Source: Deinococcus aerius | GTDB lineage: Bacteria; Deinococcota; Deinococci; Deinococcales; Deinococcaceae | Assembly (NCBI RefSeq): GCF_002897375.1 | Contig: NZ_BFAG01000014.1 | Span: 62,001 to 126,000, forward strand | DNA length: 64,000 nucleotides | Direction: 5' to 3' | Shown here: one piece after another, positions 1 through 11,827 of the stretch | Layout: each line of letters begins with the position of its first letter | How positions within the stretch are numbered: the first letter of the stretch is position 1 | Made by a program: the position numbers and the translations under genes | Notes under the pieces: generated by a model | The model's database searches: none | Seen by the model: the letters and a program-made list of their open reading frames with translations, nothing else | Told to the model about the DNA's origin: nothing

Positions 1-1427
<1,427 letters not shown>

Positions 1428-1478
1428 GCGTGCTCCTGTGGCGTGCGGGGAAGGCGGCGAAGGGGGCCGGGGCGCGTC

Positions 1479-1507
1479 AGTCTAGCAAACCCCCTTTCGA
1501 CATTCAG
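1479..1507 (-). promoter_or_regulatory. Candidate rpoD promoter
   Basis: On the minus strand, CTGAAT (1507-1502) is followed after 17 bp by TAGACT (1484-1479), about 50 nt before the rpoD ATG. The spacing is ideal and the -10 matches four of six consensus bases. This is seen in the sequence only. Confidence 0.4.
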
Positions 1508-1858
1508 ATGCCGGTCACCATTGGGAAGCCTGGGGGAAAGAGAGATACGCGGTGAGGGGACGCCGGGTTCCCGGGAGGCGGCTGCCCCAGCCGGGCGCTC
1601 AAACGGTCGCCGGGAAAGTGAGGATGAAGGACTCCTTTCCCGGCAACCGTTGTGTTCCCTCTCCTTTCGACGCCCAGTGCGCAATGAGAAGCTGGGCGAA
1701 CTGGCCTTTTCGCTATCCGGCACAAAGGCAAGCGGTGCTCGCCACCCCTCTCCCGCAAGGGAAGAGGGGGAAAAAGCCCCCGTGCCGCATCTCCGTACTG
1801 CGTATCAAGCGTCTTCGGGCGGGTTCAACCCGAATTGAACCGGTTCAACTTGAATGCC
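1508..1858. other. Spacer between GH2 gene and rpoD
   Basis: No convincing gene is visible. The spacer holds an imperfect GC-rich hairpin at 1745-1769 (arms CCCCTCTCCC and GGGAAGAGGGG), related to copies near 37.2, 40.3 and 52.2 kb, and a perfect 14-bp palindrome TTGAACCGGTTCAA at 1835-1848, 10 nt beyond the GH2 stop codon. Confidence 0.5.
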
Positions 1859-3718
1859 TCAGTCCTCCGCCGTCTCCGCGAGGACCAGCGGCTCCCGCTG
1901 CCGGTTGAGCCAGCGCGGCGAGTTGCCGTAGGGGTTGAGCACCGGGTCGATGGTCATCTCGCGGGCGGTGCGGTTGCCCTGAGTGCTCTTGGCGAGCTTG
2001 AGCATGTCCGCCTTGGGGCGGCGGTCCTCGTACAGCAGGCCGTTCTTCTCCTGGAAGGTGTCGGTGAGCTGGGTGTAGCAGAAGCCCGACAGGCCGTGGC
2101 AGTCGTGGATGGCGGCCAGCAGCGCCGAATAGTCCTGAAGGAAGTCGATCTCGCTCTGCGACTCGCTGTAGCCCCAGCCGCTCTCGTGGTTGGGGATGTA
2201 GGCGATCCCGCCGAACTCGGAGAGGACCACCGGCTGCCCCATCACCTCGAAGCCGCCCAGCGTCAAGGCCCGGTCGGCGGGCTGCTGCTGCTCCAGCGAG
2301 AGCCGGGTGGACTCGATGGTGCCGTAGCGCCGCCGCAACGCCTCGGTGTCGTCGGCGTAGTCGTGGATGGTGAGGATGTCGGTCGCCACGTGTTCCCAGC
2401 CGTCGTTGCCGATCACCGGGCGCGAGGAGTCGAAGGTCTTCGTGAGGTGGTACAGCGCCCGCACGTAGTCGCGGTGGGCCGGGTTGGTGGGCAGGTCCGG
2501 CACCCCCCACGACTCGTTGAAGGGCACCCACGCCACGATGCAGGGGTGCGAGATGTCGCGCTCCAGCACCTCCTCCCACTCGCGGGTGAGGCGCTTGACC
2601 GCCTGCGGGGTGAAGCGGTAGGGGCTGGGCATCTCCTCCCACACCAGCACGCCCAGCACGTCGCACCAGTACAGCCAGCGGGGGTTCTCGATCTTCTGGT
2701 GTTTGCGCGCGCCGTTAAAGCCCAGCCTGCGGATGAGTTCCACGTCCTGGCGCAGCTCGTCGTCGGTGGCGGTCATCAAGGAGTCAGGCCAGTAGCCCTG
2801 GTCCAGGACCATCCGCAGGTAGTACGGGCGCCCATTGAGCAGGAAGCGGTTGCCGTGGACCGCCACGTAGCGCATGGCGGTGTAGGAGCGCACCCGGTCG
2901 ACCACCTGCTCCCCCACCAGCAGGTCCACCTGCGCGTCGAGCAGTTGGGGGTGGGCCGGGCTCCAGAGCAGCTCGTTGCGGAAATCGTCGATGCCGGGGT
3001 CGGCCAGCGAAATCTGGCGGGAGACCTCGGGGTGGCGCACCCCGTAGCGGTCGTCGGCCAGCAGGTCCCCGTCGCGGTAGAGCCGCACCCGCACGCTCAT
3101 GCGGGGGGGCAGCGGCCCGGCCACCTCGACCTGCACTCCTATCTCCCAGCTCTGCATGCTGCTCGACCAGCGCACCCGGCGCAGGTAGGTCTCGGGCACC
3201 CGCTCCAGCCAGACGGTCTGCCAGATGCCGGTCGTGCGGGGATACCAGATCGAGTGCGGCTCGCGCTGCCAGTCCTGCTTGCCGCGCGGCTTGGCGAGGT
3301 CGTGGGGGTCGTCCTCGGCCCGGACCACGATCTCGACCGTCTCGCCCGCCTGGGCCTGCTCGGTGATGTCGGCGGTGAAGGGCGTGTGCCCGCCCTCGTG
3401 TTCGGCCACCAGATGGCCGTTCGCCCACACGCTGGCCCGGTAGTCCACCGCGCCGAAGTGCAGCAGCAGACGGCCCGAGCGTTCCTCGGGCGTGAGCGTC
3501 ACGGTCAGGCTGTACCACACCACGGGGTGAAAGCCCTCGTCACCGATGCCGCTCTTGCGGCTCTCGGGGGCGTAGGGCACCAGGATCTGGCGGTCGAAGA
3601 TCACCTCGCTGGGGTGGCGCCAGCGCGCCTCATCGTCGTAACAGAACTGCCACAGGCCGCCCAGGTCGCGCCAGTGTTCGCGCTCCAGCAGCGGGGTGGG
3701 GTGGGTGGAGTAACGCAA
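1859..3718 (-). CDS. Glycoside hydrolase family 2 (beta-galactosidase/glucuronidase-like)
   Basis: Retaining GH2 glycosidase of about 619 residues, probably cytoplasmic, with no signal peptide. An N-terminal jelly-roll sugar-binding domain ([29 protein letters not shown]) is followed by an immunoglobulin-like domain and a TIM barrel. The acid/base is the Glu in PFNESWG and the nucleophile the Glu in LSEFGG. I prefer the TTG start at 3718 because AAGGAGAGGAT lies directly before it; an upstream TTG at 3787 would add 23 residues that look unlike the family. The nearby galT-galK suggests a galactoside substrate, but specificity cannot be read from the sequence. Confidence 0.88.
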   Translation of the reverse strand: MRYSTHPTPLLEREHWRDLGGLWQFCYDDEARWRHPSEVIFDRQILVPYAPESRKSGIGDEGFHPVVWYSLTVTLTPEERSGRLLLHFGAVDYRASVWANGHLVAEHEGGHTPFTADITEQAQAGETVEIVVRAEDDPHDLAKPRGKQDWQREPHSIWYPRTTGIWQTVWLERVPETYLRRVRWSSSMQSWEIGVQVEVAGPLPPRMSVRVRLYRDGDLLADDRYGVRHPEVSRQISLADPGIDDFRNELLWSPAHPQLLDAQVDLLVGEQVVDRVRSYTAMRYVAVHGNRFLLNGRPYYLRMVLDQGYWPDSLMTATDDELRQDVELIRRLGFNGARKHQKIENPRWLYWCDVLGVLVWEEMPSPYRFTPQAVKRLTREWEEVLERDISHPCIVAWVPFNESWGVPDLPTNPAHRDYVRALYHLTKTFDSSRPVIGNDGWEHVATDILTIHDYADDTEALRRRYGTIESTRLSLEQQQPADRALTLGGFEVMGQPVVLSEFGGIAYIPNHESGWGYSESQSEIDFLQDYSALLAAIHDCHGLSGFCYTQLTDTFQEKNGLLYEDRRPKADMLKLAKSTQGNRTAREMTIDPVLNPYGNSPRWLNRQREPLVLAETAED

Positions 3719-4042
3719 ATCCTCTCCTTCTGCCGGGCTGGTCTGCGGTGGCACTCTGCCACCCGGCCACAACTCGCGGTCCCGCAAATGGGCCAGGACA
3801 GTATGGAGCCTGACCCGGCGGAGAGGTCAACCGTTTTCGCCCCTTTCCCGCCGGGGCGGTGGGTTCCTCAAGGGACGGGAAATCCCGGGTCGGTGCAGGC
3901 CCCCAGGCGGTGCCCCTGGGAAACACGCTCAAGAGCCTTTCGCCGGAAGGCGCGGAAGGTACAAGGGCAACACGGGCACCTCGGCCTGCGCCCTTCTGCC
4001 TCCCCGGGCGCCTCCTCGCGCGGGAGGTCCGGGGACTGCCGC
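3719..4042. other. Spacer between glycosyltransferase and GH2 genes
   Basis: No supported gene. A short hairpin CCCAGG/CCTGGG lies at 3902-3920. On the minus strand TTGACC followed by CATACT about 19 bp later (near 3830-3800) could be a weak GH2 promoter. Confidence 0.4.
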
Positions 4043-5203
4043 TCAGTCGCTGCCACCCGCCGTGAACGTTCCGGCCCGCGCCACGCCTTGAAGGGAGCCT
4101 GGCCCCGCTTCCGCCCGGAGCAGCAGCGCCTGCATCTCCTCCCAGGTGCGGTCCCAAGACATGCCCGCCAGCAGCGCGTCCGCCCGGGCACGCCGCCCGG
4201 TTTGATCCGCACTCAGGGCCGCCAGGACTGCCGCCTCGAACTCGTCCACCCCCTGCGCGATGCTCACCACCCCGCGCTCGCCGTAGGGCCGCACCACGTC
4301 CCGGATCGGGGTCGAGACGACCGGGAGGCCCGCCGCCAGATACTCAGGAGTCTTGGTGGGACTGATGAACTCCGTCGCCTCGTTCAGCGCGAAGGGCAGC
4401 AGGGCGACATCCCAGTGAGCCAGGTACGACGGCAGTTCCGCGTAGCTCTTCATCCCCAGGTAGTGCAGGTTCTCCCCCCGCGGCAACTCCGCCGGGTCGA
4501 TCTTCACCACCGGCCCCAGCAGCACGAACTGCCACTCCGGGCGCCGCCGCGCCAGTTCTCCCACCAGCTCGATGTCGAAGCGCTCATCGATCACGCCGTA
4601 GAACCCCAGGCGGGGACGCGAGAGGTGTTGCTGGTCGGCGGGGTCGGGCAGGCCGTTTCTCGCCCGGGCGAAGTGGCCCACATCGACGCTGGAGGGGAAG
4701 GGATGGACGTTGTGGTGCTGGCGGCGCTTGGCCTCGTACAGCCGGTGGCCCCCCGTGAACACCACGTCCGCCTGCCGGAACAGCTCCTGCTCCCGCTCTC
4801 GCAATTTCGGGGGGGCGCTGCGGAAGTTGGCAAGTTCGTCCATGCAGTCGTACACGACGCTGCCCGGCTGCACCACGTCGAGAAGCGGCAGCCGCATGGG
4901 GGTGTAGACCCAGGCGAGGGGCCGCCTCACCCCCTCCCGCTCCAGGAAGGGACCCAGCAGCCGGGCGGTGACCTCCTCGGCGGCGTCGCCGTACAGGCCC
5001 GGCGGGACGTGGGGCGTCAGCACGGTCACGCCCCCGTCGGTGGTCACCTCCAGGTGGGGCTGGGCACCGCCCTCCACCGGCTCCTCCAGGTAGTACACGC
5101 GCCGGGTGCGGGCCGCCCGGGTCATCAGGTGCTGGGGGCGCTGGTACACGAACTTCCAGCGCAGGTGCGAGAGGCACACCACGTCGGGCTGGCTCTTGAG
5201 CAT
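4043..5203 (-). CDS. GT-B fold glycosyltransferase
   Basis: Glycosyltransferase of 386 residues. The N-terminal half carries SHLRWKFVYQRPQHL and VVYDCMDELANF, typical of GT-B enzymes that include capsule/exopolysaccharide and teichuronic-type transferases. The C-terminal nucleotide-sugar half has GFYGVIDERFDIELV and the family EX7E-like signature around EFISPTKTPEYLAAG. No signal peptide or membrane segment is visible, so it probably acts on the cytoplasmic face of the membrane. AGGAGGAAAAGCCC precedes the ATG. It lies between galK and the GH2 gene on the same strand, but with long spacers, so it is likely a separate transcript. Donor and acceptor are unknown. Confidence 0.85.
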   Translation of the reverse strand: MLKSQPDVVCLSHLRWKFVYQRPQHLMTRAARTRRVYYLEEPVEGGAQPHLEVTTDGGVTVLTPHVPPGLYGDAAEEVTARLLGPFLEREGVRRPLAWVYTPMRLPLLDVVQPGSVVYDCMDELANFRSAPPKLREREQELFRQADVVFTGGHRLYEAKRRQHHNVHPFPSSVDVGHFARARNGLPDPADQQHLSRPRLGFYGVIDERFDIELVGELARRRPEWQFVLLGPVVKIDPAELPRGENLHYLGMKSYAELPSYLAHWDVALLPFALNEATEFISPTKTPEYLAAGLPVVSTPIRDVVRPYGERGVVSIAQGVDEFEAAVLAALSADQTGRRARADALLAGMSWDRTWEEMQALLLRAEAGPGSLQGVARAGTFTAGGSD

Positions 5204-5390
5204 GGGCTTTTCCTCCTGGAATGAACTTGAGAATCAGCCGCGCCGTGGCGGCTGCGTGGGGCTGAACGGGCTGTGGACATCCGCGGTGGATTGGGGCCGC
5301 CGGAGCCCGATCCCTGTAACGGCAGGTTCCGGCTTTGGGCTCACCCCCGCCCGCGCTCCCGCCGGACCGTCTCCACGCCGCTACGGAAAC

Positions 5391-5427
5391 CCCAGGGGGG
5401 CTTTCAGGAACAGGAAGTCCCCCTGGG
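5391..5427. repeat. Inverted repeat (9-bp perfect stem)
   Basis: CCCAGGGGG (5391-5399) pairs with CCCCCTGGG (5419-5427) over a 19-nt loop. It lies in the leader region upstream of the glycosyltransferase gene. Confidence 0.6.
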
Positions 5428-5733
5428 AGCCGCGAAAATGCATGAGAACCAGTATAGGGACGCCCCCGTGCATGAGCTTCACGCCCCCATGAACCCGCGG
5501 CCTCTTTCCGCTGACGTTGCCCAGAGAAAATGCTGAAGATGGCTAAGGAAAATTCTCATTTCGGTACGGAGTGCAAAAGCCCCGTCGTGCTGAGCGGATA
5601 CGGAGCATCTCCACGTTAGCCCCTTCGCGTTGCTCCGGGTGACAAGCTTGTGGAGCCCTGACGTGACACGGAGAGTGGTGGCGCCCCACTCCTGGGTATT
5701 CCCACTGAACTGGGCTGAGAAGCCCTGGAGAAC

Positions 5734-5770
5734 CTCCCTGTTCCCACCGGACGGTGAGCGGAACAGGGAG
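5734..5770 (-). terminator. Hairpin downstream of galK
   Basis: Perfect 11-bp arms CTCCCTGTTCC (5734-5744) and GGAACAGGGAG (5760-5770), with an inner CACCG/CGGTG stem. It begins 24 nt after the galK stop. No T-tract follows, so it may be a 3'-end stabiliser rather than a classical terminator. Confidence 0.55.
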
Positions 5771-5794
5771 TGACGGTGCCCCGGTGGAGGGGCG

Positions 5795-6830
5795 CTAGGA
5801 GGACTCTTGGGGGCGGGGAACGACCTGCCGCCCCTCCCCGCCGTACTCGGCGAGGACATCGCGGGCAACGTCCCCGGCGCGGCCAACCTGCGTGAGCGCG
5901 ACCACCGCCCCGCCAAAACCTGCCCCCGTCATGCGGGCGCCGTAGGTCGCGGGATGGGCCTGGAGGAGCGCCACCAGCCGGTCGACCTCGGGCACCGTGA
6001 CCTCGTAGTCGCTCCGCAGGCTGGCGTGGGAGGCGTTCATCAGCTCGCCGAATTCGGGGGCGGGGGCGTTCAGGGCCCGCAGGACGCGGGCGTTCTCGGA
6101 GACGACGTGGCGGGCGCGGCGCAGGAGCAGGCCAGGCAGGCCCGTCAGCGCCCCCACGTCCGTCACGTCCCGCAGCTCGCGCACGCCGAGCAGGCGGGAG
6201 GCCTCCTCGACCTGGGCGCGGCGTTCGTTGTACCCGCTCTCGGCCAGGCGCCGGGGCACGCCGCTGTCCAGGACGAGGACCTCGCCGCCCGCCGGGAGGG
6301 GCAGCTTGCGCCGCTCCAGCGTGCGGGTGTCGAGGAACAGCATGTGCCCCTCGTCAGCGAGGCTGCTCGCCATCTGGTCCATGATGCCGCTCATCACGCC
6401 CACGAACTCGTGTTCGACCCGCTGCCCCAGCAGGGCGAGGTCCACGTCGGTGAGGGAGAGGTCATACCGCTCCCTCAGCGCCCGCAGGGTGGCGATCTCC
6501 AGCGCGGCGCTGCTCGATAGCCCCCCGGAGGGCACGTCGGAGGTGATCCACACGTCGAGCGCGCCCTGCACTCCCGCCACCGAGACGCAGCCCGTCACGT
6601 ACGGCGCGAACTCGGTCCCCTTCTCCCCGAGGGGAACCTCCAGCATCCGCCCGAAGTTGTCGGAGTACAGGCGGTGCGTCTCCCCCTCCCGCCGGGCCAG
6701 GGCCACCGTCGTCTGCTGCGGAATCGCGCTCGGCAGCACGAAGCCGCCCTGGTAGTCGGTGTGCTCGCCGAGGAGGTTGACCCGGCCCGGCGCGCGGGCG
6801 GTGACCTCCGGCGGGCGGCCGAACACTTCC

Positions 6831-6844
<14 letters not shown>
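5795..6844 (-). CDS. galK: Galactokinase
   Basis: GHMP kinase of 349 residues that phosphorylates D-galactose at C1 with ATP, the first committed step of the Leloir pathway. Visible motifs are the galactokinase signature [15 protein letters not shown] near the N-terminus, the ATP-binding loop [11 protein letters not shown] around residue 105-115, and the C-terminal GHMP motif [13 protein letters not shown]. Length is normal for a bacterial GalK, slightly on the short side. Its ATG lies inside the end of galT (14-bp overlap), indicating translational coupling in a galT-galK operon. Confidence 0.95.
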
Positions 6845-7925
<1,081 letters not shown>

Positions 7926-8089
7926 CCGTCTCTGTCCTCCCGCTTGACACGTTCGGGGGGCAGCATAGCCTGTTTCGCCCGGGAGGGTCGGCGCCGGGCG
8001 GCGGCATGAGAGCGGGGCCGGGGCTTTCCTGAAGGGGCGTGGACTCCCTCTACACCTGGGCCGGTGCAGATTGGGCCTGGGAGGAAAGA

Positions 8090-8287
8090 ATGGGGTCAAC
8101 CCTTCGGACGGGGCGCGCCCCCGAAGTCCTGGCCGTCATCCTGATGGGCGACGGGCCAATCTCGGTGCTGCGACCCGTGAGGCACAGCCCGCTGTGGTGG
8201 ATGCCGCTGCCGGGGGTGCGGCCCCTGATGGACCTGATGGAGTGGTGCGCCGAGCGCCCGAACGTCACCCGTGCCCCCGGCCTGTAG
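8090..8287 (+). CDS. Small hypothetical protein, possibly a truncated gene
   Basis: A 65-residue ORF with a near-ideal ribosome-binding site (GGGAGGAAAG six bases before ATG 8090). Its sequence looks protein-like ([36 protein letters not shown]). After the TAG at 8285-8287 the same frame stays open for another 21 codons (LYASPPTVDERAPARF) to a second TAG at 8351, so the first stop may be a nonsense change or the family may simply be short. TTGACA-16-TAGCCT at 7944-7971 is a possible promoter. It converges on the DUF3084 gene. I do not recognise a named domain. Confidence 0.45.
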   Translation: MGSTLRTGRAPEVLAVILMGDGPISVLRPVRHSPLWWMPLPGVRPLMDLMEWCAERPNVTRAPGL

Positions 8288-8358
8288 CTGGACGCGCGGC
8301 TATACGCCTCGCCGCCGACCGTGGATGAACGGGCGCCCGCCCGCTTCCGGTAGCTCAC

Positions 8359-10257
8359 TCAGGGAAGCTGGGCGTACAGGTCCACCCGCCCACCCGGGCG
8401 CACGTCGTCGCGGGCCGCAATGGCAACGGTGGCGCTGGGACCGGTGCGGCTGCTGAGCTGGGTGATCAGGTCCACGAACTCGTTCACGTCGAGGCCCTGG
8501 TTGGTGATGTACTCCCCGGGCACGCCCCGGGTGGTGAGGTCCACGACCGCGTCCTGCACGAGGTCCTGAATCTGGCTCTGGAGGGCGCGGGTATCGCCCC
8601 CCAGCGTGACGGTCGCGCGGCGGATGGGCTGGCCGCCCCGGTACAGCACCGTGTTGGGCCGGGCATCGCAGGTGAGGTCCACCGGGAAGCCCACGGCGGT
8701 GTTGTTCGCCGCCCGGCACTGGACGAAGGTGCTCGCGTTCAGGCCGCGCAGCTTGGTCTCCAGGGCCGAGCGCGCGGAGGGGCTGAGGCGGGCGGCGGGC
8801 GTGCCCTTCGCGCCCCGGCTGCTCGCGGCGGCGGCGGCACTTTGCAGGAAGCCGTCGAGGTTCCGCACGCTAGGCACGACCCCGGCGTACACCAGGTCGT
8901 TCTTGGGAAAGGCGAGGTCCGCGCTGCGGCTGGCGCTGAGCTCGTTGCGGGCACTGGAATACTCGTCCTGGAGCTTGCCCAGGCTGGCGCGGGTGGAGGC
9001 GAGGTCGCGGGCCAGCGCCTCGTTCGCGGCGCGCAGGTCAGCCTGCTGGGCGCGCAGGGTCACCAGGTCGGCCCTGATCCGGTCGCGCTCGGCGGCGATG
9101 GCGGCGCGCTCGCGGGCGGCGGCGTCGCGGGCCTGAAAGGCCGCGTCGCGGGCACGGGTGGCGGCGTCGCGCTGCTGGGCCACGGCGTCCCGCTCCCGCG
9201 TCGCCGCGTCACGCGCCTGCGCGGCGGCGTCCCGTTGCCGAATGGCGGCGTCGCGGGCCTGGTTGGCCGCGTCCCGTTCCCCGGCGGCGGCGTCCCGTTC
9301 GGCGGTCAGGCGGTCGCGGGCGGCGATCAGGCTGGCGCGCTCGGCAGTCAGCCGGTCCCGCTCCTTCTGGGCGGCGAGGCGCTGGGCCTCGGCCCGGGTG
9401 GCGGCGGCCACGGCGGCGTCGCGGGCCGCGCGGGCGGCGTCGCGTTCCCCCGCCAACTGGTTGCGCTCGGCCTCGATCCTCTGACGGGAGGCCTCCAGAG
9501 CGCGCACCTGGGTGTCCAGCTTGGCGGCGCGGGCCTGGGCCTGCTCGGCGCGCGTCTGGGCCACCTGGGCCCGGGTCTGGGCCTGGGTGACCTGGGCCTC
9601 CGCCTGCGCGGCGCGGGCGTCCAACGTCTCCACCTGCCGCCCGAGCGTCTGCACCCGGGCGTCCAGTTCCCGGGCACGGTCCCGGCTGGCGGCCAGGTCA
9701 GCCTCCGAGGCGGCCAGTCGGGCGCGGCTCTGCTCGGCGCGGGCCTCCAGCGTCTCGCGCAGCCGGGTGAGCTCGGTCACCTGTGCCCGGAGGTCCTGGG
9801 CCTGTACCAGGGCGGCCTTGCGCTGCGCCTGGGCCTGGGCCCGCCCCGCCTCCGCAGCCCGCAACTCGGCATTCGCCTGCGTGAGGCTCGCCCGCGCCGC
9901 CTCGCGTTCCCGGCGCAGCGCCCCCGCCTCGCGGCGGGCGGTGTCGCGCTCGCGCTGCGCGGCCTGGAGGTCACCCTGCACCCCCCGGACCTCCTCGCGC
10001 AGCGCGTTGATCTGGGGCCGGAGCTGGTCCGCCTGCGCGATGGTGTTCACCGCCGAGCGGTTGAGCAGCAGGAAGGCCGCCAGGCTCGCCGCGCTGATCC
10101 CCATTCCGGCGAGCACGGCGACGATCAGCGCGGTGGTCTTGGGCCGCAGCCCGAACCAGCGCAGGTGCTTGCGGCCCACCTTTTTGGCGATGGTGTCGGC
10201 GGCGTAGGCCACCACCCCGGAGAGGAGGATCACGAAGGGCAGAAAGAGCCACAGCAC
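8359..10257 (-). CDS. DUF3084 domain coiled-coil membrane protein
   Basis: Inner-membrane protein of 632 residues, family DUF3084 (COG4372-like). Two hydrophobic segments at about residues 1-20 and 42-66 anchor it. They are followed by a coiled coil of some 340 residues dominated by Ala, Arg, Gln and Glu, including a run of seven-residue RDAA units (DNA about 9110-9310). A globular C-terminal domain of about 200 residues follows ([20 protein letters not shown] onward). The start is GTG with GGGGAGAAGG. It begins 14 nt after the lptB stop, so the two are cotranscribed. The function is unknown; the geometry would suit a spacer between membrane and outer layers. Confidence 0.85.
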   Translation of the reverse strand: MLWLFLPFVILLSGVVAYAADTIAKKVGRKHLRWFGLRPKTTALIVAVLAGMGISAASLAAFLLLNRSAVNTIAQADQLRPQINALREEVRGVQGDLQAAQRERDTARREAGALRREREAARASLTQANAELRAAEAGRAQAQAQRKAALVQAQDLRAQVTELTRLRETLEARAEQSRARLAASEADLAASRDRARELDARVQTLGRQVETLDARAAQAEAQVTQAQTRAQVAQTRAEQAQARAAKLDTQVRALEASRQRIEAERNQLAGERDAARAARDAAVAAATRAEAQRLAAQKERDRLTAERASLIAARDRLTAERDAAAGERDAANQARDAAIRQRDAAAQARDAATRERDAVAQQRDAATRARDAAFQARDAAARERAAIAAERDRIRADLVTLRAQQADLRAANEALARDLASTRASLGKLQDEYSSARNELSASRSADLAFPKNDLVYAGVVPSVRNLDGFLQSAAAAASSRGAKGTPAARLSPSARSALETKLRGLNASTFVQCRAANNTAVGFPVDLTCDARPNTVLYRGGQPIRRATVTLGGDTRALQSQIQDLVQDAVVDLTTRGVPGEYITNQGLDVNEFVDLITQLSSRTGPSATVAIAARDDVRPGGRVDLYAQLP

Positions 10258-10271
10258 GAGCCTTCTCCCCG

Positions 10272-11042
10272 TTACAGCTCGAAGTCGTCGCCCAGGTAGT
10301 GGCGCCGGGCGTCCTCGTCGGCGGCGAACTCCCCGGGCGTGCCCTGGAACTTCAGCTCGCCGTCGAACATCAGGTACACCCGGTCGGTCAGGGCGATGGT
10401 CTCGCGCACGTTGTGGTCGGTGATGAAGACCCCGATCCCCCGGCGGTCACGCAGCTCGCGGATCAGCCGCTGAATCTCGCGGATGCTCTTGGGGTCCACG
10501 CCCGTGAAGGGCTCGTCGAGGAGCAGGTAGTCGGGATCGGTCGTGAGCGCCCGGGCGAGTTCCAGCCGCCGCCGCTCCCCGCCCGAGAGCTGGTAGGCGT
10601 AGGAGTTCGCCAGGTGGCTCAATCCGAACTCGGCGAGCAGGGCGTCCGCGCGGGTCTCCTGCTCGGCGCGGGGCAGGCGCTGATACTCGAGGATGGCGAG
10701 CAGGTTGTCCCGCGCCGTCAGTTTGCGGAAGGCGCTGGGCTCCTGCGGCAGGTACCCCAGGCCCAGCCGCGCCCGCTCGTGCATGGGGAGGCGGGTCACG
10801 TCGCGCTCGCCGAGGCGGATGCGGCCCCCGCCCGGGCGGATAAAGCCCACCAGCATGTAGAAGGTGGTCGTCTTCCCCGCCCCGTTCGGCCCGAAGAGCG
10901 CCACGATCTCGCCGGGCCGCACCGTGAAATCCACCCCGCGCACGACCTGCCGCCGCCCATACGTCTTGCGAAGGCCCTGGGCCAGGAGTTCGGGGCGCGC
11001 GGTGCCGACGGGGACGGTGGGGAGGGCGGCAGGGGCGGTCAC
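10272..11042 (-). CDS. lptB: LptB-like ABC transporter ATP-binding protein
   Basis: ABC ATPase of about 256 residues. Walker A is GPNGAGKTT, the Q-loop region [14 protein letters not shown], the signature [10 protein letters not shown], Walker B YLLLDEP and the H-loop ITDHNVRET. The closest family is LptB, which drives lipopolysaccharide extraction in Gram-negatives; Deinococcus lacks classical LPS, so the cargo here is unclear. No permease partner is in the window; the gene is coupled to DUF3084 instead. I start at GTG 11042, which has a TACGCT -10-like box just upstream; an in-frame extension to 11177 lacks family similarity. Confidence 0.85.
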   Translation of the reverse strand: MTAPAALPTVPVGTARPELLAQGLRKTYGRRQVVRGVDFTVRPGEIVALFGPNGAGKTTTFYMLVGFIRPGGGRIRLGERDVTRLPMHERARLGLGYLPQEPSAFRKLTARDNLLAILEYQRLPRAEQETRADALLAEFGLSHLANSYAYQLSGGERRRLELARALTTDPDYLLLDEPFTGVDPKSIREIQRLIRELRDRRGIGVFITDHNVRETIALTDRVYLMFDGELKFQGTPGEFAADEDARRHYLGDDFEL

Positions 11043-11275
11043 GTCAGCGAGCGTAGCACGGGGTGTTGACCTCGGCCGTGAGGGCGGGAACGAAGGGGAA
11101 GCAGAGGGCCTCCGCCTGTCCTGTGCGCCTCCTTGTCGGGCTGCGGGGGTTGAAAGCCGGACAAAGGTTGCCTGCACACGGCCAGAACGCCCGGGGTTTT
11201 TCCGTCGAGTTCGTGCCGGGTCGAGTGGGTGTGCGACCTGGGGGAGTGGAACCCCTGAGCGATGGGCCGAGCAGG

Positions 11276-11410
11276 CTGCCCCCCGCAGAACTCCAGGTCG
11301 TGGTGGATCAGGGGCGGTGGCGGCTGGTCAGGTCCGCCGCCAGACCGCCCTGCCCCGGGTGTCAGGCCCTCTCGGGAAGTCTTCACGGCCACTCTGCAAG
11401 GCAGTCCCAG
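11276..11410 (+). mobile_element. Possible ISL3-type transposase N-terminal fragment
   Basis: In one plus-strand frame a 45-codon stretch resembles the zinc-binding start of ISL3-family transposases: [18 protein letters not shown], then PPCPGCQALSGSLHGHSAR, matching the family pattern of a CPxC pair followed by a VHSRY/HGHYAR-like block. The similarity fades where the acyl-CoA dehydrogenase remnant begins on the other strand. No terminal repeats were found and the rest of the element is missing. Identification is from memory of the family and is tentative. Confidence 0.35.
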
Positions 11411-11651
11411 CACGTGGTGGGCGAGCGGTACGCGAGGCGGCGCTGCTCACTCGCCACCTCCGCCAGGGTCTCGCCCGCACCGCCCGGCTCGGCGGGGACG
11501 GGGCCAGGATGAGCTACCCCGCACCGCGCACCTCCTCCAAGCCCACCATGACATAGCGGTTCTCGCGGTCGTAGGTCTGGCTGCGCGCGCCGAAGCGCTC
11601 CAGCATGGCTTCCGGGAGCATCGACTGAACGTTGGGACGTTCGGTAATCAT
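11411..11651 (-). pseudogene. Acyl-CoA dehydrogenase N-terminal remnant
   Basis: From ATG 11651 the minus strand reads a 45-residue ORF ending at a TAG (11514), containing MLERFGARSQTYDRENRY and VGLEEVRGAG, which resembles the first helix of acyl-CoA dehydrogenases. Just past the stop, in a shifted frame, the continuation GETLAEVASEQRRLAYRSPT fits the next conserved stretch of the same family. The gene is therefore broken by at least one frameshift and lacks everything downstream, which is replaced by the possible transposase fragment. Interpretation rests on family pattern recognition. Confidence 0.6.
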
Positions 11652-11827
11652 GGTCGCGGCCTTTCTGCCCCGCGCGGGCGAGACAGGCGTGATGGCCGGT
11701 GGATCGGCGCTGCCCCGCCGTGGGCGCTTGATGACGGCGCCCACCACCTGATGGTGAGCAAGCCGGTCCGCCGCGGTGCCCGGGAGGTTCGCGGGCGGCA
11801 CCCCGACCAGGGGGTGCCGCCGCAAGG

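Larger units (their letters stand above)
5204..5794. other. 591-bp spacer with hairpins, no clear gene
   Basis: No ORF here has a ribosome-binding site or recognisable protein character. The spacer holds a perfect 9-bp stem (5391-5427), a minus-strand TATACT (5456-5451) that could start the glycosyltransferase transcript with a leader of about 250 nt, and the galK-proximal hairpin at 5734-5770. An unannotated small RNA is possible but not shown. Confidence 0.45.

Noticed and set aside
1835..5224. 1129-codon plus-strand ORF
   Set aside because: Antisense to the GH2 and glycosyltransferase genes, which have catalytic motifs and ribosome-binding sites; the plus-strand product is low-complexity His/Val/Arg-rich.
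5204..5794. Possible structured RNA gene in the 591-bp spacer
   Set aside because: Two hairpins are present but no known RNA class could be matched and no promoter-terminator pair frames a transcript.
7944..7971. TTGACA-16-TAGCCT as the promoter of galT
   Set aside because: It points away from galT; it could only serve the small plus-strand ORF at 8090.
9110..9310. Regular short repeats considered as a CRISPR array
   Set aside because: The period is 21 bp without unique spacers, and it encodes RDAA heptads of a coiled coil.
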